Origin: Neorhizobium sp. SOG26
GTDB lineage: Bacteria > Pseudomonadota > Alphaproteobacteria > Rhizobiales > Rhizobiaceae
Assembly (NCBI RefSeq): GCF_003491345.1
Contig: NZ_CP025512.1
Location: forward strand, 682,001-746,000
Length of the DNA stretch: 64,000 bases
Direction: 5' to 3'
The position numbers and the translations under genes were made by a program. Shown piece by piece: positions 49,383-59,827 of this stretch (positions are counted from its first letter, which is position 1; every line of letters begins with the position of its first letter). The notes under the pieces were generated by a model. It was not told the origin of the DNA. It searched no databases and saw only the letters and a list, made by a program, of their open reading frames with translations.

Positions 49383-51383
49383 TTAACCCCGGCGCTGCTG
49401 CATGCGGCGGCGGTGGATCTCCTCCGCGTCAGGACGGTATTCCTCCGGCACGCCAAAGATCTGGCCCGGCTGGATGATGTCCGGGTTGCGGATCTGCTCC
49501 TCGTTGGCGAGGTAGATCGTCGTGTAACGAACGCCCTGGCCATAAACGCGGCGCGAAATCTGCCACAAGGTATCACCACGGCGAATAATGACGGACGCGC
49601 GTTGGCTCTGCGTCAGCGGTGCCTGCTGGATGGTGGTCGGCGTGGTCGCATTGCCGGCATCAGCGGTGGTGCTCGACGCGGTGCCGGCGTTTGACGCGGC
49701 GCCGTTGTTCGGAGCGGTGTTGCTGTTGCCGGTGTTGCTCTGGGCAACGGCAGGCGCCCCCGGTTCGGAGCGCTGCAGGTTCTGCGCCAGTGCCGGGCCG
49801 ACCGTACGTGCCACAAGCTCGCTGATCTCCTTGAGGCTTGCGCCCACGGCGCCGACGTCGCGTGGCAGGGCTTCAAGCGCCTCGAGCGCTGCGGCGGCAT
49901 TCTGGGCCGTCGCCTGCGCCAGGACGCGGGTCGAGGCGGCGGCATCGGCGGGCAGGCGGTATTCGCTGAGCGAGCGCAGCGCGATCACGGTGCTGGAGCG
50001 TGCTGCCGTCATTTCCTCGACGTCAGGCGTGCGGCCACCGTCGTAAAGGCCCTGCAGCAAGTTGAAGGCGCGCACGGTATCGGTGCGGAGCTTTTCATAG
50101 GCGCCGGCGTCGACCGTCGCGAGCGGATCCGTGCCCGGTTCTGCGGAGGCGACTGCGGCAACCTGTTCGCCGGCCGGACGGTTGAAGGGCACTTCGACGC
50201 GCAGGGCGACGGCGCCACCGGCACCCAGTGTTTCGACCGTGATCGTATGGTCGCCAACCGCGAGATCGCCGGTTCCTTCGATCACGAAGCTGCCGTTCGA
50301 GCCGGCGTGTGCGGTGCCGATGGCGCGACCGTTGGCAAGTCCACGCAGCGAAGCGCCGGGCTTGGCCTGGCCGGCGATGAAGATCTTCGAGCCTTCGATT
50401 TCAACCGCGGTGACGCGAAGCGCGGCGGCCGCACCTTCAGCCGCGGGCGTCGCCGGAGCAGCCGGGGCAACCGGGGCTGCGGGCGCTGAACCGGGGATGG
50501 AGGGTGCAGAATTGGCAAGGCCTTCCGAGCCTGCCGGCGGGGCCGGCAGCGCAGCGACGACATCGTTTGCGGAGGAGGAAGCGGGCACGGCCGGGGCTTC
50601 GGCTGTGGCCGGCTGTGCCGGTGTACCAGCCGCTTCGGGCGCGGCGGTCGCCTGCGATGCGTCGGAAGCCTGCGACGCTGTGCCATTGGCCGGAGCCGGA
50701 GAAGCGGAGGCGGTGTCCTGTGCAGCCGGCGTGCCGGTATCGGCCGTCGGGGCGGCGATGATGCGGCTCGCCTTGCCGGGCGTCGTCACCATCGCCAGCA
50801 GCTTGTCGGCGCTGCCCTTGACGGGCACGGAGACGGTGGCGGTTTCTTCCGAAAGAAGCGCCTTGCCATCCTTGCCGATCGCCTTCAGCACCAGCTGGTG
50901 GTCGCCGGGCGGCAGCGGGTTGTCGAGCACGGCGGCAAAATCACCGGCAGGACCGACATCGACCTTGGCGACGACGGCCGCACCATTGGTGACTTCAAGC
51001 TTGGAGTTCGGTTCGGCGCGGCCGGCGATCACGGTGGAGCCGTCCGGCTCGACACGCAGGATATCGAAGGACGGCGAAACCACGCGCCCTTCCTTGGCCG
51101 TCGTCTGGTCGCTCTGGGCCGGGGCAGGCTGTTCGGTTGCGGGCGATGCCGGCTGGGCAGCCGGGGCGGCGGGTGTCGCGGCAGCCTGCTCGGAAGGCTT
51201 GCTGGCGTCGGGGGGTGAGTTCCGGTCCGTGACCGCGTTCTTCACAGCATCACCGGCCGCATTGATTGCGTCGGCGGCAGGCTTGGCATCCTGATTGATC
51301 CGAGGCATGACAACAAACACCATCAGCAATGACGCGATGGCAAGTACAATCAGGGCAAGCCAACCAGCACGGTTTCTCATCAT
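49383..51383 (-). CDS. LysM peptidoglycan-binding protein with repeated Ig-like domains
   Basis: A 666-aa envelope protein with one N-terminal membrane anchor (residues about 6-26). An Ala/Pro/Gln-rich disordered segment is followed by an Ig-like module (FDILRVEPDGSTVIAGRAEPNSKLEV, then PPGDHQLVLKAIG) near residues 105-190. After a long Ala/Pro-rich linker comes a second module (RVTAVEIEGSKIFIAGQAKPGASLRG ... VGDHTITVETLG) near residues 320-390, then a helical region and a second linker. LysM ends it (VIIRRGDTLWQISRRVYGQG, NPDIIQPGQIFGVP). AGAGG precedes the ATG. It probably links membrane and cell wall. Confidence 0.92.
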   Translation of the reverse strand: MMRNRAGWLALIVLAIASLLMVFVVMPRINQDAKPAADAINAAGDAVKNAVTDRNSPPDASKPSEQAAATPAAPAAQPASPATEQPAPAQSDQTTAKEGRVVSPSFDILRVEPDGSTVIAGRAEPNSKLEVTNGAAVVAKVDVGPAGDFAAVLDNPLPPGDHQLVLKAIGKDGKALLSEETATVSVPVKGSADKLLAMVTTPGKASRIIAAPTADTGTPAAQDTASASPAPANGTASQASDASQATAAPEAAGTPAQPATAEAPAVPASSSANDVVAALPAPPAGSEGLANSAPSIPGSAPAAPVAPAAPATPAAEGAAAALRVTAVEIEGSKIFIAGQAKPGASLRGLANGRAIGTAHAGSNGSFVIEGTGDLAVGDHTITVETLGAGGAVALRVEVPFNRPAGEQVAAVASAEPGTDPLATVDAGAYEKLRTDTVRAFNLLQGLYDGGRTPDVEEMTAARSSTVIALRSLSEYRLPADAAASTRVLAQATAQNAAAALEALEALPRDVGAVGASLKEISELVARTVGPALAQNLQRSEPGAPAVAQSNTGNSNTAPNNGAASNAGTASSTTADAGNATTPTTIQQAPLTQSQRASVIIRRGDTLWQISRRVYGQGVRYTTIYLANEEQIRNPDIIQPGQIFGVPEEYRPDAEEIHRRRMQQRRG

Positions 51384-51555
51384 CAAAAATGCCTCTCCCG
51401 GCGGTTCCGACCGCCACCTCTCCGGATTAGCGGTTTCCGCCCCGTTTCACAAGCTTTTCAGCCTTTAACGCCTTGCTCTTGCGGGCATTTACCGGCATTT
51501 CTGCGGTTCGGATGCACGCCTTGCATCCCGTCTGGAATGCACACGGAGAAAACTG

Positions 51556-52161
51556 GTGCCTATTCAATCCATCTGCGTTTACTGCGGCTCGCAGCCGGGA
51601 CGCGATCCCGCCTATATCTCAGCCGGTCGTGCACTCGGAAAATCCATTGCGGCCCATGGGCTTCGGCTGGTTTATGGCGGCGGCACCAAGGGCATCATGG
51701 GGGCGGTCGCGGCCGGCGTGCTGGCGAATGGCGGGCAGGTGACCGGCATCATTCCGGAATTCCTGGTCGACATGGAAGCGACCCGGCACTCGCTTGGACA
51801 GCTCAACGAACTGATCGTGACGCAGGACATGCACGAGCGCAAGCACAAGATGTTCGAGCGTTCTGACGCTTTCGTGACGCTGCCGGGCGGCATCGGCACG
51901 CTGGAAGAAATCGTCGAGATCATGACCTGGGGCCAGCTTGGCCGCCACCAAAAGCCGATGGTGTTTGCCAATGTCGGCGGCTTCTGGGATCCGATGCTGG
52001 ATCTTGTCCGCCACATGCGCGACCAGGGCTTCATCCACCGGGCGCATCTGGTGCAGCCGATGGTGATCCCCGAAATCGACGACATCGTGCCTGCGATCCT
52101 GGAAAGGAGCGAGGAGCAACGTCCGTCCGCCGGCGAGGATGCGGTAATCTCGCGTCTCTAG
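51556..52161 (+). CDS. LOG family protein (TIGR00730, cytokinin riboside monophosphate phosphoribohydrolase-like)
   Basis: A 201-aa Rossmann-like protein. The nucleotide/phosphoribosyl-binding LOG motif PGGIGTLEE (residues about 114-122) and the upstream YGGGTKGIMG segment are intact. LOG enzymes split nucleoside monophosphates to free bases, and in plant-associated bacteria they can activate cytokinins. Whether this one does cannot be told from sequence. GTG 51556 has GGAG about seven bases upstream. It is divergent from the LysM gene. Confidence 0.92.
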   Translation: MPIQSICVYCGSQPGRDPAYISAGRALGKSIAAHGLRLVYGGGTKGIMGAVAAGVLANGGQVTGIIPEFLVDMEATRHSLGQLNELIVTQDMHERKHKMFERSDAFVTLPGGIGTLEEIVEIMTWGQLGRHQKPMVFANVGGFWDPMLDLVRHMRDQGFIHRAHLVQPMVIPEIDDIVPAILERSEEQRPSAGEDAVISRL

Positions 52162-52202
52162 TCTCTCTTGAACACGGCGCTGCGGGCTTGTCGCCCGCAG
52201 CG

Positions 52203-53123
52203 TCACGCCGTCTTGGCGCCGCGTGCCTGGCTGAGCATCGCCGAAGTGTAGAGCGCCAAAGCCAGCCAGATGAGCACGAAGGCTGTCAGCTTGATCTGGC
52301 TGAGCGGCTCGTGGAACACCAGCACTGCGATCAGGAAGATCATCGTCGGCGCGATATATTGCATGATGCCGATCGTCGAAAGGCGCAGAAGCTTTGCCGC
52401 ATTGGCGTAGATCATCAGCGGCGTGGCGGTCACGACGCCGGCCATCATGAGCAGCAGTGTTTCCGTCCCGGTGCCGTTCAGGATGTGGCCTTCGCCGGTC
52501 GATTCAAGCCACAGCACATAGGGTAGCGCCGGAATGCTGATCAGCAGCACTTCCAGGAAGAAGCCCTGGTTTGGACCGATCGGCAGCGTCTTGCGCAGCA
52601 GGGCGTAGAAACCCCAGGTGACGCAAAGGCCAATCGAAATCCAGGGCAGGCCGCCTGCATCGAGCGTCAGGATTGCAACCGCAATCACGACAAGCCCGAT
52701 CGCCGCAAGCTGCCGCGGCGACAGCTTTTCCTTGAGCAGTACGGCGGCGAGGAAGATGCTGAACAGCGGGTTGAGGAAGTAGCCGAGGGCGGCATCCAGC
52801 GCCCGATCGGTCGCCACGGCCCAGACATAGATGCCCCAGTTCACCATGATGATGAAGGCCGTAAGGCAGGCCATGCCGAGCATGCGCGGGGTCTGAATGG
52901 CGCGCTTCAGGTCACCGAAACGGCGCAGGATGAGAAGCACGACGCCCGCCACCGGAACCGACCAGATTGCCCGGTGCGCGAGCACCTCGAGCGCCGGAAT
53001 GTGCGCGATCGACTTGAGGTAGAGCGGCAGGAATCCCCACAGGCCATAGGCCATCATGCCGAGCACGAAGCCGCGTGGCGTGTCCTCGTTCTTTGCGACG
53101 GGGGTGTCGGGCTGGGCAGACAT
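52203..53123 (-). CDS. rarD: RarD-type EamA transporter
   Basis: A 306-aa protein with ten transmembrane helices. The RarD signature is GFVLGMMAYGLWGFLPLYLK, ALEVLAHRAIWSVP and AVATDRALDAALGYFLNPL. RarD proteins are members of the drug/metabolite superfamily originally linked to chloramphenicol sensitivity; substrate unproven. The ATG at 53123 begins a short hydrophilic N-terminus (SAQPDTPVAKNEDT). It is convergent with the LOG gene, 41 bp between stops. Confidence 0.93.
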   Translation of the reverse strand: MSAQPDTPVAKNEDTPRGFVLGMMAYGLWGFLPLYLKSIAHIPALEVLAHRAIWSVPVAGVVLLILRRFGDLKRAIQTPRMLGMACLTAFIIMVNWGIYVWAVATDRALDAALGYFLNPLFSIFLAAVLLKEKLSPRQLAAIGLVVIAVAILTLDAGGLPWISIGLCVTWGFYALLRKTLPIGPNQGFFLEVLLISIPALPYVLWLESTGEGHILNGTGTETLLLMMAGVVTATPLMIYANAAKLLRLSTIGIMQYIAPTMIFLIAVLVFHEPLSQIKLTAFVLIWLALALYTSAMLSQARGAKTA

Positions 53124-53311
53124 GTCGGGTGTTTCCGTGACTGTGTTCTCGGTGCGCTAACCCGTAGCGGATGCATCCGGGGTGAACCAATTCATTTCGG
53201 TGAAGGATCCATGACTGTCGCGAGCACGCCGATCCGGCATCGCGACGGCGGATTGAACCCGCGCCGAAGGCTGGCGCGGGCATGCTTGGAAGCAGGCCGG
53301 CAGCGGAAGTC

Positions 53312-54928
53312 CTATTCGGCGGCGATCTTGCCGGCGAGTTCGCGGTTCTTCATCAGCTTGTAGATGACCGAGTCCATCAGCGCCTGGAAGGAGGCATCGA
53401 TGATGTTTTCCGAGACGCCCACCGTCCACCAGCGCACGCCGCTGGAATCCGTCGATTCGATCAGGACGCGGGTGATGGCCTCGGTACCGCCATTGAGGAT
53501 GCGCACCTTGAAGTCGGCGAGCATCAGGTCGTCGATCTCGTGCTGGTACTTGCCGAAATCCTTGCGCAGCGCCTTGTCGAGTGCGTTCACCGGACCATCG
53601 CCTTCGGCCACCGACATATGCGTCTCGCCATCAACGACGATCTTTACCACCGCTTCGGACACGATCTTGATGCGGCCGAGGCTGTCGAAGCGGCGCTCGA
53701 TCATCACGCGGAAGCCTTCGATCGAGAAGAATTCCGGGATGGTACCGAGCGTTCGGCGGGCAAGGAGCTCGAAGCTCGCGTCCGCGCCCTCATAGGCATA
53801 ACCGGAAGCCTCGCGTTCCTTGACGATCGAGATCAGCGTATCGAGCTTCGGATCGTCCTTGGCGACATCGATGCCGCGGCGCTTCAGCGCGTTGATGAAG
53901 TTCGACTTGCCACCCTGGTCCGACACCATCACCTTGCGGAAGTTGCCGACGCTTTCCGGCGCCACATGTTCGTAGGTCTTCGGGTCCTTCAGCAGCGCCG
54001 AGGCGTGGATGCCTGCCTTGGTGGCGAAGGCCGACGCGCCGACATAAGGCGCCTGGTGGTTCGGAGAGCGGTTCAGAAGCTCGTCGAAGGCATGGCTGAG
54101 GCTGGAAAGCCGCGACAGCCGCTCCGGATCGATCGCCGTCTCGAAGCGCGAGGCATAAACGTCCTTCAGGCAAAGCGTGCCGATCAGCGTTACCAGATTG
54201 GCATTGCCGCAGCGCTCGCCGATGCCGTTGAGCGTGCCCTGGATCTGCCGGCAGCCCGCTTCAATGGCCGCCAGCGAGTTGGCAACGGCTTGTCCCGTGT
54301 CGTCATGGGCGTGGATGCCGAGCGCAGTGCCGGGGATGCCTGCGGCGATGACGGCCGCAACGATCTCGCGCACTTCATGCGGCTGGGTGCCGCCATTGGT
54401 GTCGCACAGCACAATCCAGCGGGCGCCGGCGTCATAGGCGGCCCTGGCGCAGGCCAGCGCGTAATCCGGATTGGCCTTGTAGCCATCGAAGAAATGCTCG
54501 CAATCAACCATCGCTTCCCTGGAAGCGCCGCGGGCGGCCTGGACGCTGTCGCGGATCGACTCCAGATTCTCTTCGTTCGAACAGCCGAGCGCGACGCGGA
54601 CATGATAGTCCCAGCTCTTGGCAACGAAACAGACTGCATCGCTCTGCGCCTGCAGCAGAGTGGAAAGGCCCGGATCGTTGGAGGCGGAAATGCCGGCACG
54701 CTTGGTCATGCCGAAGGCGACGAAGGAAGCGCGCTCGGTGCGCTTCCTGGAGAAGAAGGCGGTGTCTGTCGGGTTGGCGCCCGGATAACCGCCCTCGACA
54801 TAGTCGAAGCCGAATTCGTCCAGGAGGTTAGAGATGGCGATCTTGTCTTCGACCGAAAAATCGACGCCCGGCGTCTGCTGGCCGTCGCGCAGGGTCGTGT
54901 CGAAGAGGTAGATGCGTTCGCGTGTCAT
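53312..54928 (-). CDS. cimA: Citramalate synthase
   Basis: A 538-aa enzyme of the isopropylmalate/citramalate synthase family, joining pyruvate and acetyl-CoA to citramalate for a threonine-independent route to isoleucine. The TIM-barrel N-terminus carries FDTTLRDGQQTPGV with the metal-binding Asp. HAHDDTGQAVANSLAA supplies the metal-binding His pair and GTLNGIGERCGNANL follows. The C-terminal 140 residues are the LeuA allosteric domain, here the feedback site. GGAGGAG precedes the ATG. The length and the SYAYEGADASFELL-like linker (GYAYEGADASFELLARR) agree with CimA more than with LeuA. Confidence 0.93.
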   Translation of the reverse strand: MTRERIYLFDTTLRDGQQTPGVDFSVEDKIAISNLLDEFGFDYVEGGYPGANPTDTAFFSRKRTERASFVAFGMTKRAGISASNDPGLSTLLQAQSDAVCFVAKSWDYHVRVALGCSNEENLESIRDSVQAARGASREAMVDCEHFFDGYKANPDYALACARAAYDAGARWIVLCDTNGGTQPHEVREIVAAVIAAGIPGTALGIHAHDDTGQAVANSLAAIEAGCRQIQGTLNGIGERCGNANLVTLIGTLCLKDVYASRFETAIDPERLSRLSSLSHAFDELLNRSPNHQAPYVGASAFATKAGIHASALLKDPKTYEHVAPESVGNFRKVMVSDQGGKSNFINALKRRGIDVAKDDPKLDTLISIVKEREASGYAYEGADASFELLARRTLGTIPEFFSIEGFRVMIERRFDSLGRIKIVSEAVVKIVVDGETHMSVAEGDGPVNALDKALRKDFGKYQHEIDDLMLADFKVRILNGGTEAITRVLIESTDSSGVRWWTVGVSENIIDASFQALMDSVIYKLMKNRELAGKIAAE

Positions 54929-55005
54929 GCGTGCTCCTCCTGGAGCGAGTTTATGCTTTTTTTAACCGGAGCGGAGGCCGGCAGAGGGGCCTCACGAGGC
55001 TCCGT

Positions 55006-56434
<1,429 letters not shown>

Positions 56435-56438
<4 letters not shown>

Positions 56439-56950
56439 GCTTTACCCTCCTTGTTATCCGGTTCCGGCTCGCCCCGCTGGGGTGGCCACACCTTCGTGTC
56501 ATGGTCTGGATGCTGGTAGGAGATGATGTCGCTGAGGAAGGGGGCGGCGGCGATGTCGTCCATCGTATGGCGCCCCGGCAGTTCATGGAGCCGGTCGATG
56601 AAGGGCAGCTTGCCCTCGATGCCGAACTGGACGACGGGCCGCAGTTGCGACGGATCGTCAAATGCCCCGGCGGCAACCGCCACGCCATCGTCGGCTTCAT
56701 AGGTCATCGGTGTTCCGCACGAGCCGCAAAAGCCGCGCCGAACGTGGTTGGAAGAGTGGAAGTGCTTCAGCTCGCCGCGGGTCCAGACGAGTTCGGCCTC
56801 GCGCGTGTCGACAAGGGCCGCGAAGTAGTTGCCGAAGGCCTTCTGGCACATGCGACAATGGCAGATCGAGGCGATTCCGACCTCGCCGCTCACCTTGAAG
56901 CGGATCGCGCCGCATTGGCAGCCCCCGGTAAACACCGCGTCACTCATCAT
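56435..56950 (-). CDS. GFA-family zinc protein (copy B)
   Basis: A 171-aa paralogue of the adjacent GFA gene. Zinc ligands are in GGCQCGAIRF, ICHCRMCQKAFGNYFAALV and CGSCGTPMTYE. Both C-termini contain an IISYQHPDHDT / IISFQHPDHDT motif, strongly suggesting that the two arose by duplication. Overlaps of four bases on each side mean translation is coupled through the whole VOC-GFA-GFA-Pip run. Confidence 0.9.
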
Positions 56951-57342
56951 TCCTGTCCTTCCGGCGCATGGCAGACGGCTTCGATATTGTTTCCGTCGGG
57001 GTCAAACACGAAGGCGCCATAATAGTTCGGATGGTAGTGCGGGCGAAGCCCGGGACGACCGTTATCGGTTCCGCCGGCAGCAATTGCGGCTGCGTAGAAG
57101 GCATCGACCTCGGCGCGATTGCCGGCTGTGAAAGCGACATGCTGGCGGTGGCCGGCGGGAACGGCGCCCTCGTGCAGCCAGTAGACGGGGCGGTCGCGGC
57201 CATACCCGCCGACCTTTGCGCCGTTCGTGTATTCGGCCGGCACCATGTAGAGGAGCGACGCGCCGAGCGGCGCAAAGGCCGCGTCGTAGAAAGCCTTGGC
57301 GCGATCGAAATCCGAAACCGTGATGCCTAAGTGATCGATCAT
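56947..57342 (-). CDS. VOC/glyoxalase-family protein
   Basis: A 131-aa vicinal-oxygen-chelate protein: MIDHLGITVSDFDRAKAFYDAAFAPLG at the N-terminus and YYGAFVFDPDGNNIEAVCH at the C-terminus, the two metal-ligand-bearing strands. The family includes glyoxalase I, dioxygenases and antibiotic-resistance proteins; no substrate can be named. GGAGGAAG precedes the ATG. It lies 37 bp after cysS and overlaps the next GFA gene by four bases. Confidence 0.9.
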   Translation of the reverse strand: MIDHLGITVSDFDRAKAFYDAAFAPLGASLLYMVPAEYTNGAKVGGYGRDRPVYWLHEGAVPAGHRQHVAFTAGNRAEVDAFYAAAIAAGGTDNGRPGLRPHYHPNYYGAFVFDPDGNNIEAVCHAPEGQE

Positions 57343-57379
57343 CCTTCTTCCTCCCCATCCCCGGAGCGCGATCCGGAGG

Positions 57380-58768
57380 TTAGCGTTTCATCTCCCAGGT
57401 TGTCACGCGCTCTCCCGTGGCCGGGTCCTTGCCATCCTTCAACTGGATACCCTTTTCGCCGAGTTCGTTGCGGATCTTGTCGGCCTCGGCGAAATTCTTC
57501 GCTTTCAGCATCTCAAGCCGCATGGCGACGAGCGCATCGACGGCCGAGGCAACTGCCTCGTCGACCTCCGCCTTCTTTGGCAGGACACCGAGAAGCGCGG
57601 CACTGGCCGCAAACATCGGCATCATCGAGCTGTCGCCATTGGCTTCCTGCGCCAGCGCATGCAACCGCTGCACCGCGGCAACCGTGTTGAGGTCGTCGGC
57701 GAGCGCTTCCATCACGATCGGGCAGGGTTCGGCTGTGCCGGGTTCGGCCGCCGGCCACTTGCCAAGCAGCCGCTCGGCCTCTTCCAGTCGCTTGACCGAA
57801 AAGTCGATCGGCTCGCGGTAGTGCGTCATCAGCATCGCAAGCCGCAGCACTTCGCCCGGCCAGCTCCGCCCGCCGAAGGTCTTCGTCGCCAGGAGTTCGT
57901 TGATGGTGATGAAATTGCCGTCTGACTTCGACATCTTGCGGCCTTCGACCTGCACGAAGCCGTTGTGCATCCACAGATTGGCCATGACTTGCGTGCCGTG
58001 GGCGCAGCGGGACTGGGCAATCTCGTTTTCGTGGTGCGGGAAGATCAGGTCGAGCCCGCCACCGTGGATGTCGAAGACCTCGCCGAGGTAACGCTGGCTC
58101 ATGGCCGAGCATTCGATATGCCAGCCGGGGCGGCCGCGGCCCCAGGGGCTCTCCCAGCCCGGCTCGTTTTCGGAGGAAAGCTTCCAGAGCACGAAGTCGC
58201 CGGGGTTCTTCTTGTGGGCATCGACGGCAATGCGCGCACCCGCCTGCTGCTCGTCGAGCGGCCGCTTGGAAAGCTGGCCGTAATCCTGCATCGATTTCGT
58301 ATCGAACAGCACTTCGCCTTGCGCCACATAGGCGTGGTTGCGGGCGATCAGCTTTTCGATGATCTCGATCATCTGCGGGATGTTGTCGGTGGCGCGGGGC
58401 TCGACATTCGGCGGCAGGCAGCCGAGCGCGGCAATATCCTGGTGGTACTGCGTCTCGGTCTTCTCGGTGACCTGGCGGATCGCCTCGTTGAGCGGCAGGC
58501 CGGGATGGTCACGCAGCGCCCGGGCGTTGATCTTGTCGTCGACGTCGGTGATGTTGCGCGCATAGGTGACGTGGTCGGCGCCATAGACTGAGCGCAGCAG
58601 TCGGTAGAGCACGTCGAAGACGATCGCCGGTCGCGCATTGCCGATGTGGGCATAGTCATAGACCGTCGGGCCGCAGACATACATGCGCACGTTATCGGGA
58701 TCGATCGGCTCGAATACCGTCTTCTGGCGCGTCAGCGTGTTGTAGAACTTGAGCGGAACGCTCATCCG
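57380..58768 (-). CDS. cysS: Cysteinyl-tRNA synthetase
   Basis: A 462-aa class I aminoacyl-tRNA synthetase. The zinc/Cys-binding Cys31 in [17 protein letters not shown] also covers the HIGH-type motif (HIGN). The KMSKS motif is [11 protein letters not shown]. The anticodon-binding helical C-terminus follows. Start 58768 ([15 protein letters not shown]) has GGGAG eight bases upstream; the frame is open nine more codons but without support. It may head a transcript reading into the VOC-GFA-GFA-Pip genes. Confidence 0.96.
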   Translation of the reverse strand, partial: RMSVPLKFYNTLTRQKTVFEPIDPDNVRMYVCGPTVYDYAHIGNARPAIVFDVLYRLLRSVYGADHVTYARNITDVDDKINARALRDHPGLPLNEAIRQVTEKTETQYHQDIAALGCLPPNVEPRATDNIPQMIEIIEKLIARNHAYVAQGEVLFDTKSMQDYGQLSKRPLDEQQAGARIAVDAHKKNPGDFVLWKLSSENEPGWESPWGRGRPGWHIECSAMSQRYLGEVFDIHGGGLDLIFPHHENEIAQSRCAHGTQVMANLWMHNGFVQVEGRKMSKSDGNFITINELLATKTFGGRSWPGEVLRLAMLMTHYREPIDFSVKRLEEAERLLGKWPAAEPGTAEPCPIVMEALADDLNTVAAVQRLHALAQEANGDSSMMPMFAASAALLGVLPKKAEVDEAVASAVDALVAMRLEMLKAKNFAEADKIRNELGEKGIQLKDGKDPATGERVTTWEMKR

Positions 58769-58995
58769 AAATTCTCCCAAAGTCTCGCATGCCATACGTC
58801 CGGCTTGGCCGGGTCGTTTGTCTTCAAGGCTTTTCGAGAGACGAAAACGGCCGGGCCAGCGGATGCGCTAGCGAATAATGATCCCGCAGATGGAAATCGC
58901 CGTCTTCATGGCCGAAGTTTATGGCGCGCGCCGCAGCTTTGGTCAAGTGCGGCAAGGGTCGGAACGAAGGCGCACAAAGGCGGCGAGGGAAAGAT

Positions 58996-59736
58996 TTACT
59001 CCGGCGTGCGGAAGTCCATGAAACGGTTTTCGCGCACGGAAAACAGGCGGCCGCTTTCGGTCATCTCCGGCGATGCGAGGAACAGCATCTTTTCCGCGAC
59101 TTCGGACGGGTGCGGCAGCGTGTCCGGATCTTCGCCCGGCACGGCCTGGGCACGCATGGCGGTGCGGGTGGCGCCTGGGTTGACGAGGTTCACCTTGAGC
59201 GGTGTATGTTCGGTCTCTGATGCCCAGATGCGGCCCATGGTTTCTACGGCCGCCTTCGACATCGCATAGGCACCCCAGAAGGCGCGTGGGTTGTTGGCGA
59301 CGCCCGACGACAAGAGCAGGGCGCGGCCCGCGTCCGACTTTGTCAGCAGCGGCTCGACGGAGCGGATGAGGCGCCACATTGCCGTGACGTTGGTGAGCAT
59401 CACCTTGTCGAAGACCTTGGCTTCGATATGGGCGAGCGGCGAGATGACGCCGAGGATGCCGGCATTGGCAACGAGGATGTCGAGCTTGCCCCAGCGTTCG
59501 AAGATCGAGGCGCCGAGCCGGTCGATCGCCGGCAGGTCGGTCAGGTCGAAGGGCACGAGCGTCGCAGAACCTCCGGCAGCCTTTATGGCGTCATCGAGCT
59601 CCTCCAGGCCGCCGACGGTGCGGGCGGTGGCGATCACATGTGCGCCAGCCTTGGCGAGAGCCAGTGCCGTAAAATAACCGATGCCGCGCGAGGCGCCCGT
59701 CACCAGTGCGATCCTGCCGTTCAGATTCATGTCCAT
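58996..59736 (-). CDS. SDR-family oxidoreductase
   Basis: A 246-aa short-chain dehydrogenase/reductase. The NAD(P)-binding TGASRGIG, the NAG motif in LVANAGILG, catalytic Ser in LLLSSGVA and the YAMSK catalytic Tyr-Lys pair are all present. An alternative start six bases later (59730) is possible. Substrate unknown; the short hydrophilic C-terminus lacks a membrane segment. A strong terminator lies between this gene and purF. Confidence 0.92.
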   Translation of the reverse strand: MDMNLNGRIALVTGASRGIGYFTALALAKAGAHVIATARTVGGLEELDDAIKAAGGSATLVPFDLTDLPAIDRLGASIFERWGKLDILVANAGILGVISPLAHIEAKVFDKVMLTNVTAMWRLIRSVEPLLTKSDAGRALLLSSGVANNPRAFWGAYAMSKAAVETMGRIWASETEHTPLKVNLVNPGATRTAMRAQAVPGEDPDTLPHPSEVAEKMLFLASPEMTESGRLFSVRENRFMDFRTPE

Positions 59737-59766
59737 CAGCTCAAAACCCCATCTCGCACCCAAGAA

Positions 59767-59792
59767 AGAAGGCTGCGTTTGCGCAGCCTTCT
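59767..59792 (-). terminator. Intrinsic terminator of purF
   Basis: AGAAGGCTGCG at 59767-59777 pairs perfectly with CGCAGCCTTCT at 59782-59792 around a 4-base loop. On the minus strand the stem runs into TTCTTGGG. It lies 36 bp after the purF stop. Confidence 0.85.
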
Positions 59793-59827
59793 AAAGGGTT
59801 TGCCCCAGATTGCAAACGGGGAGGCGA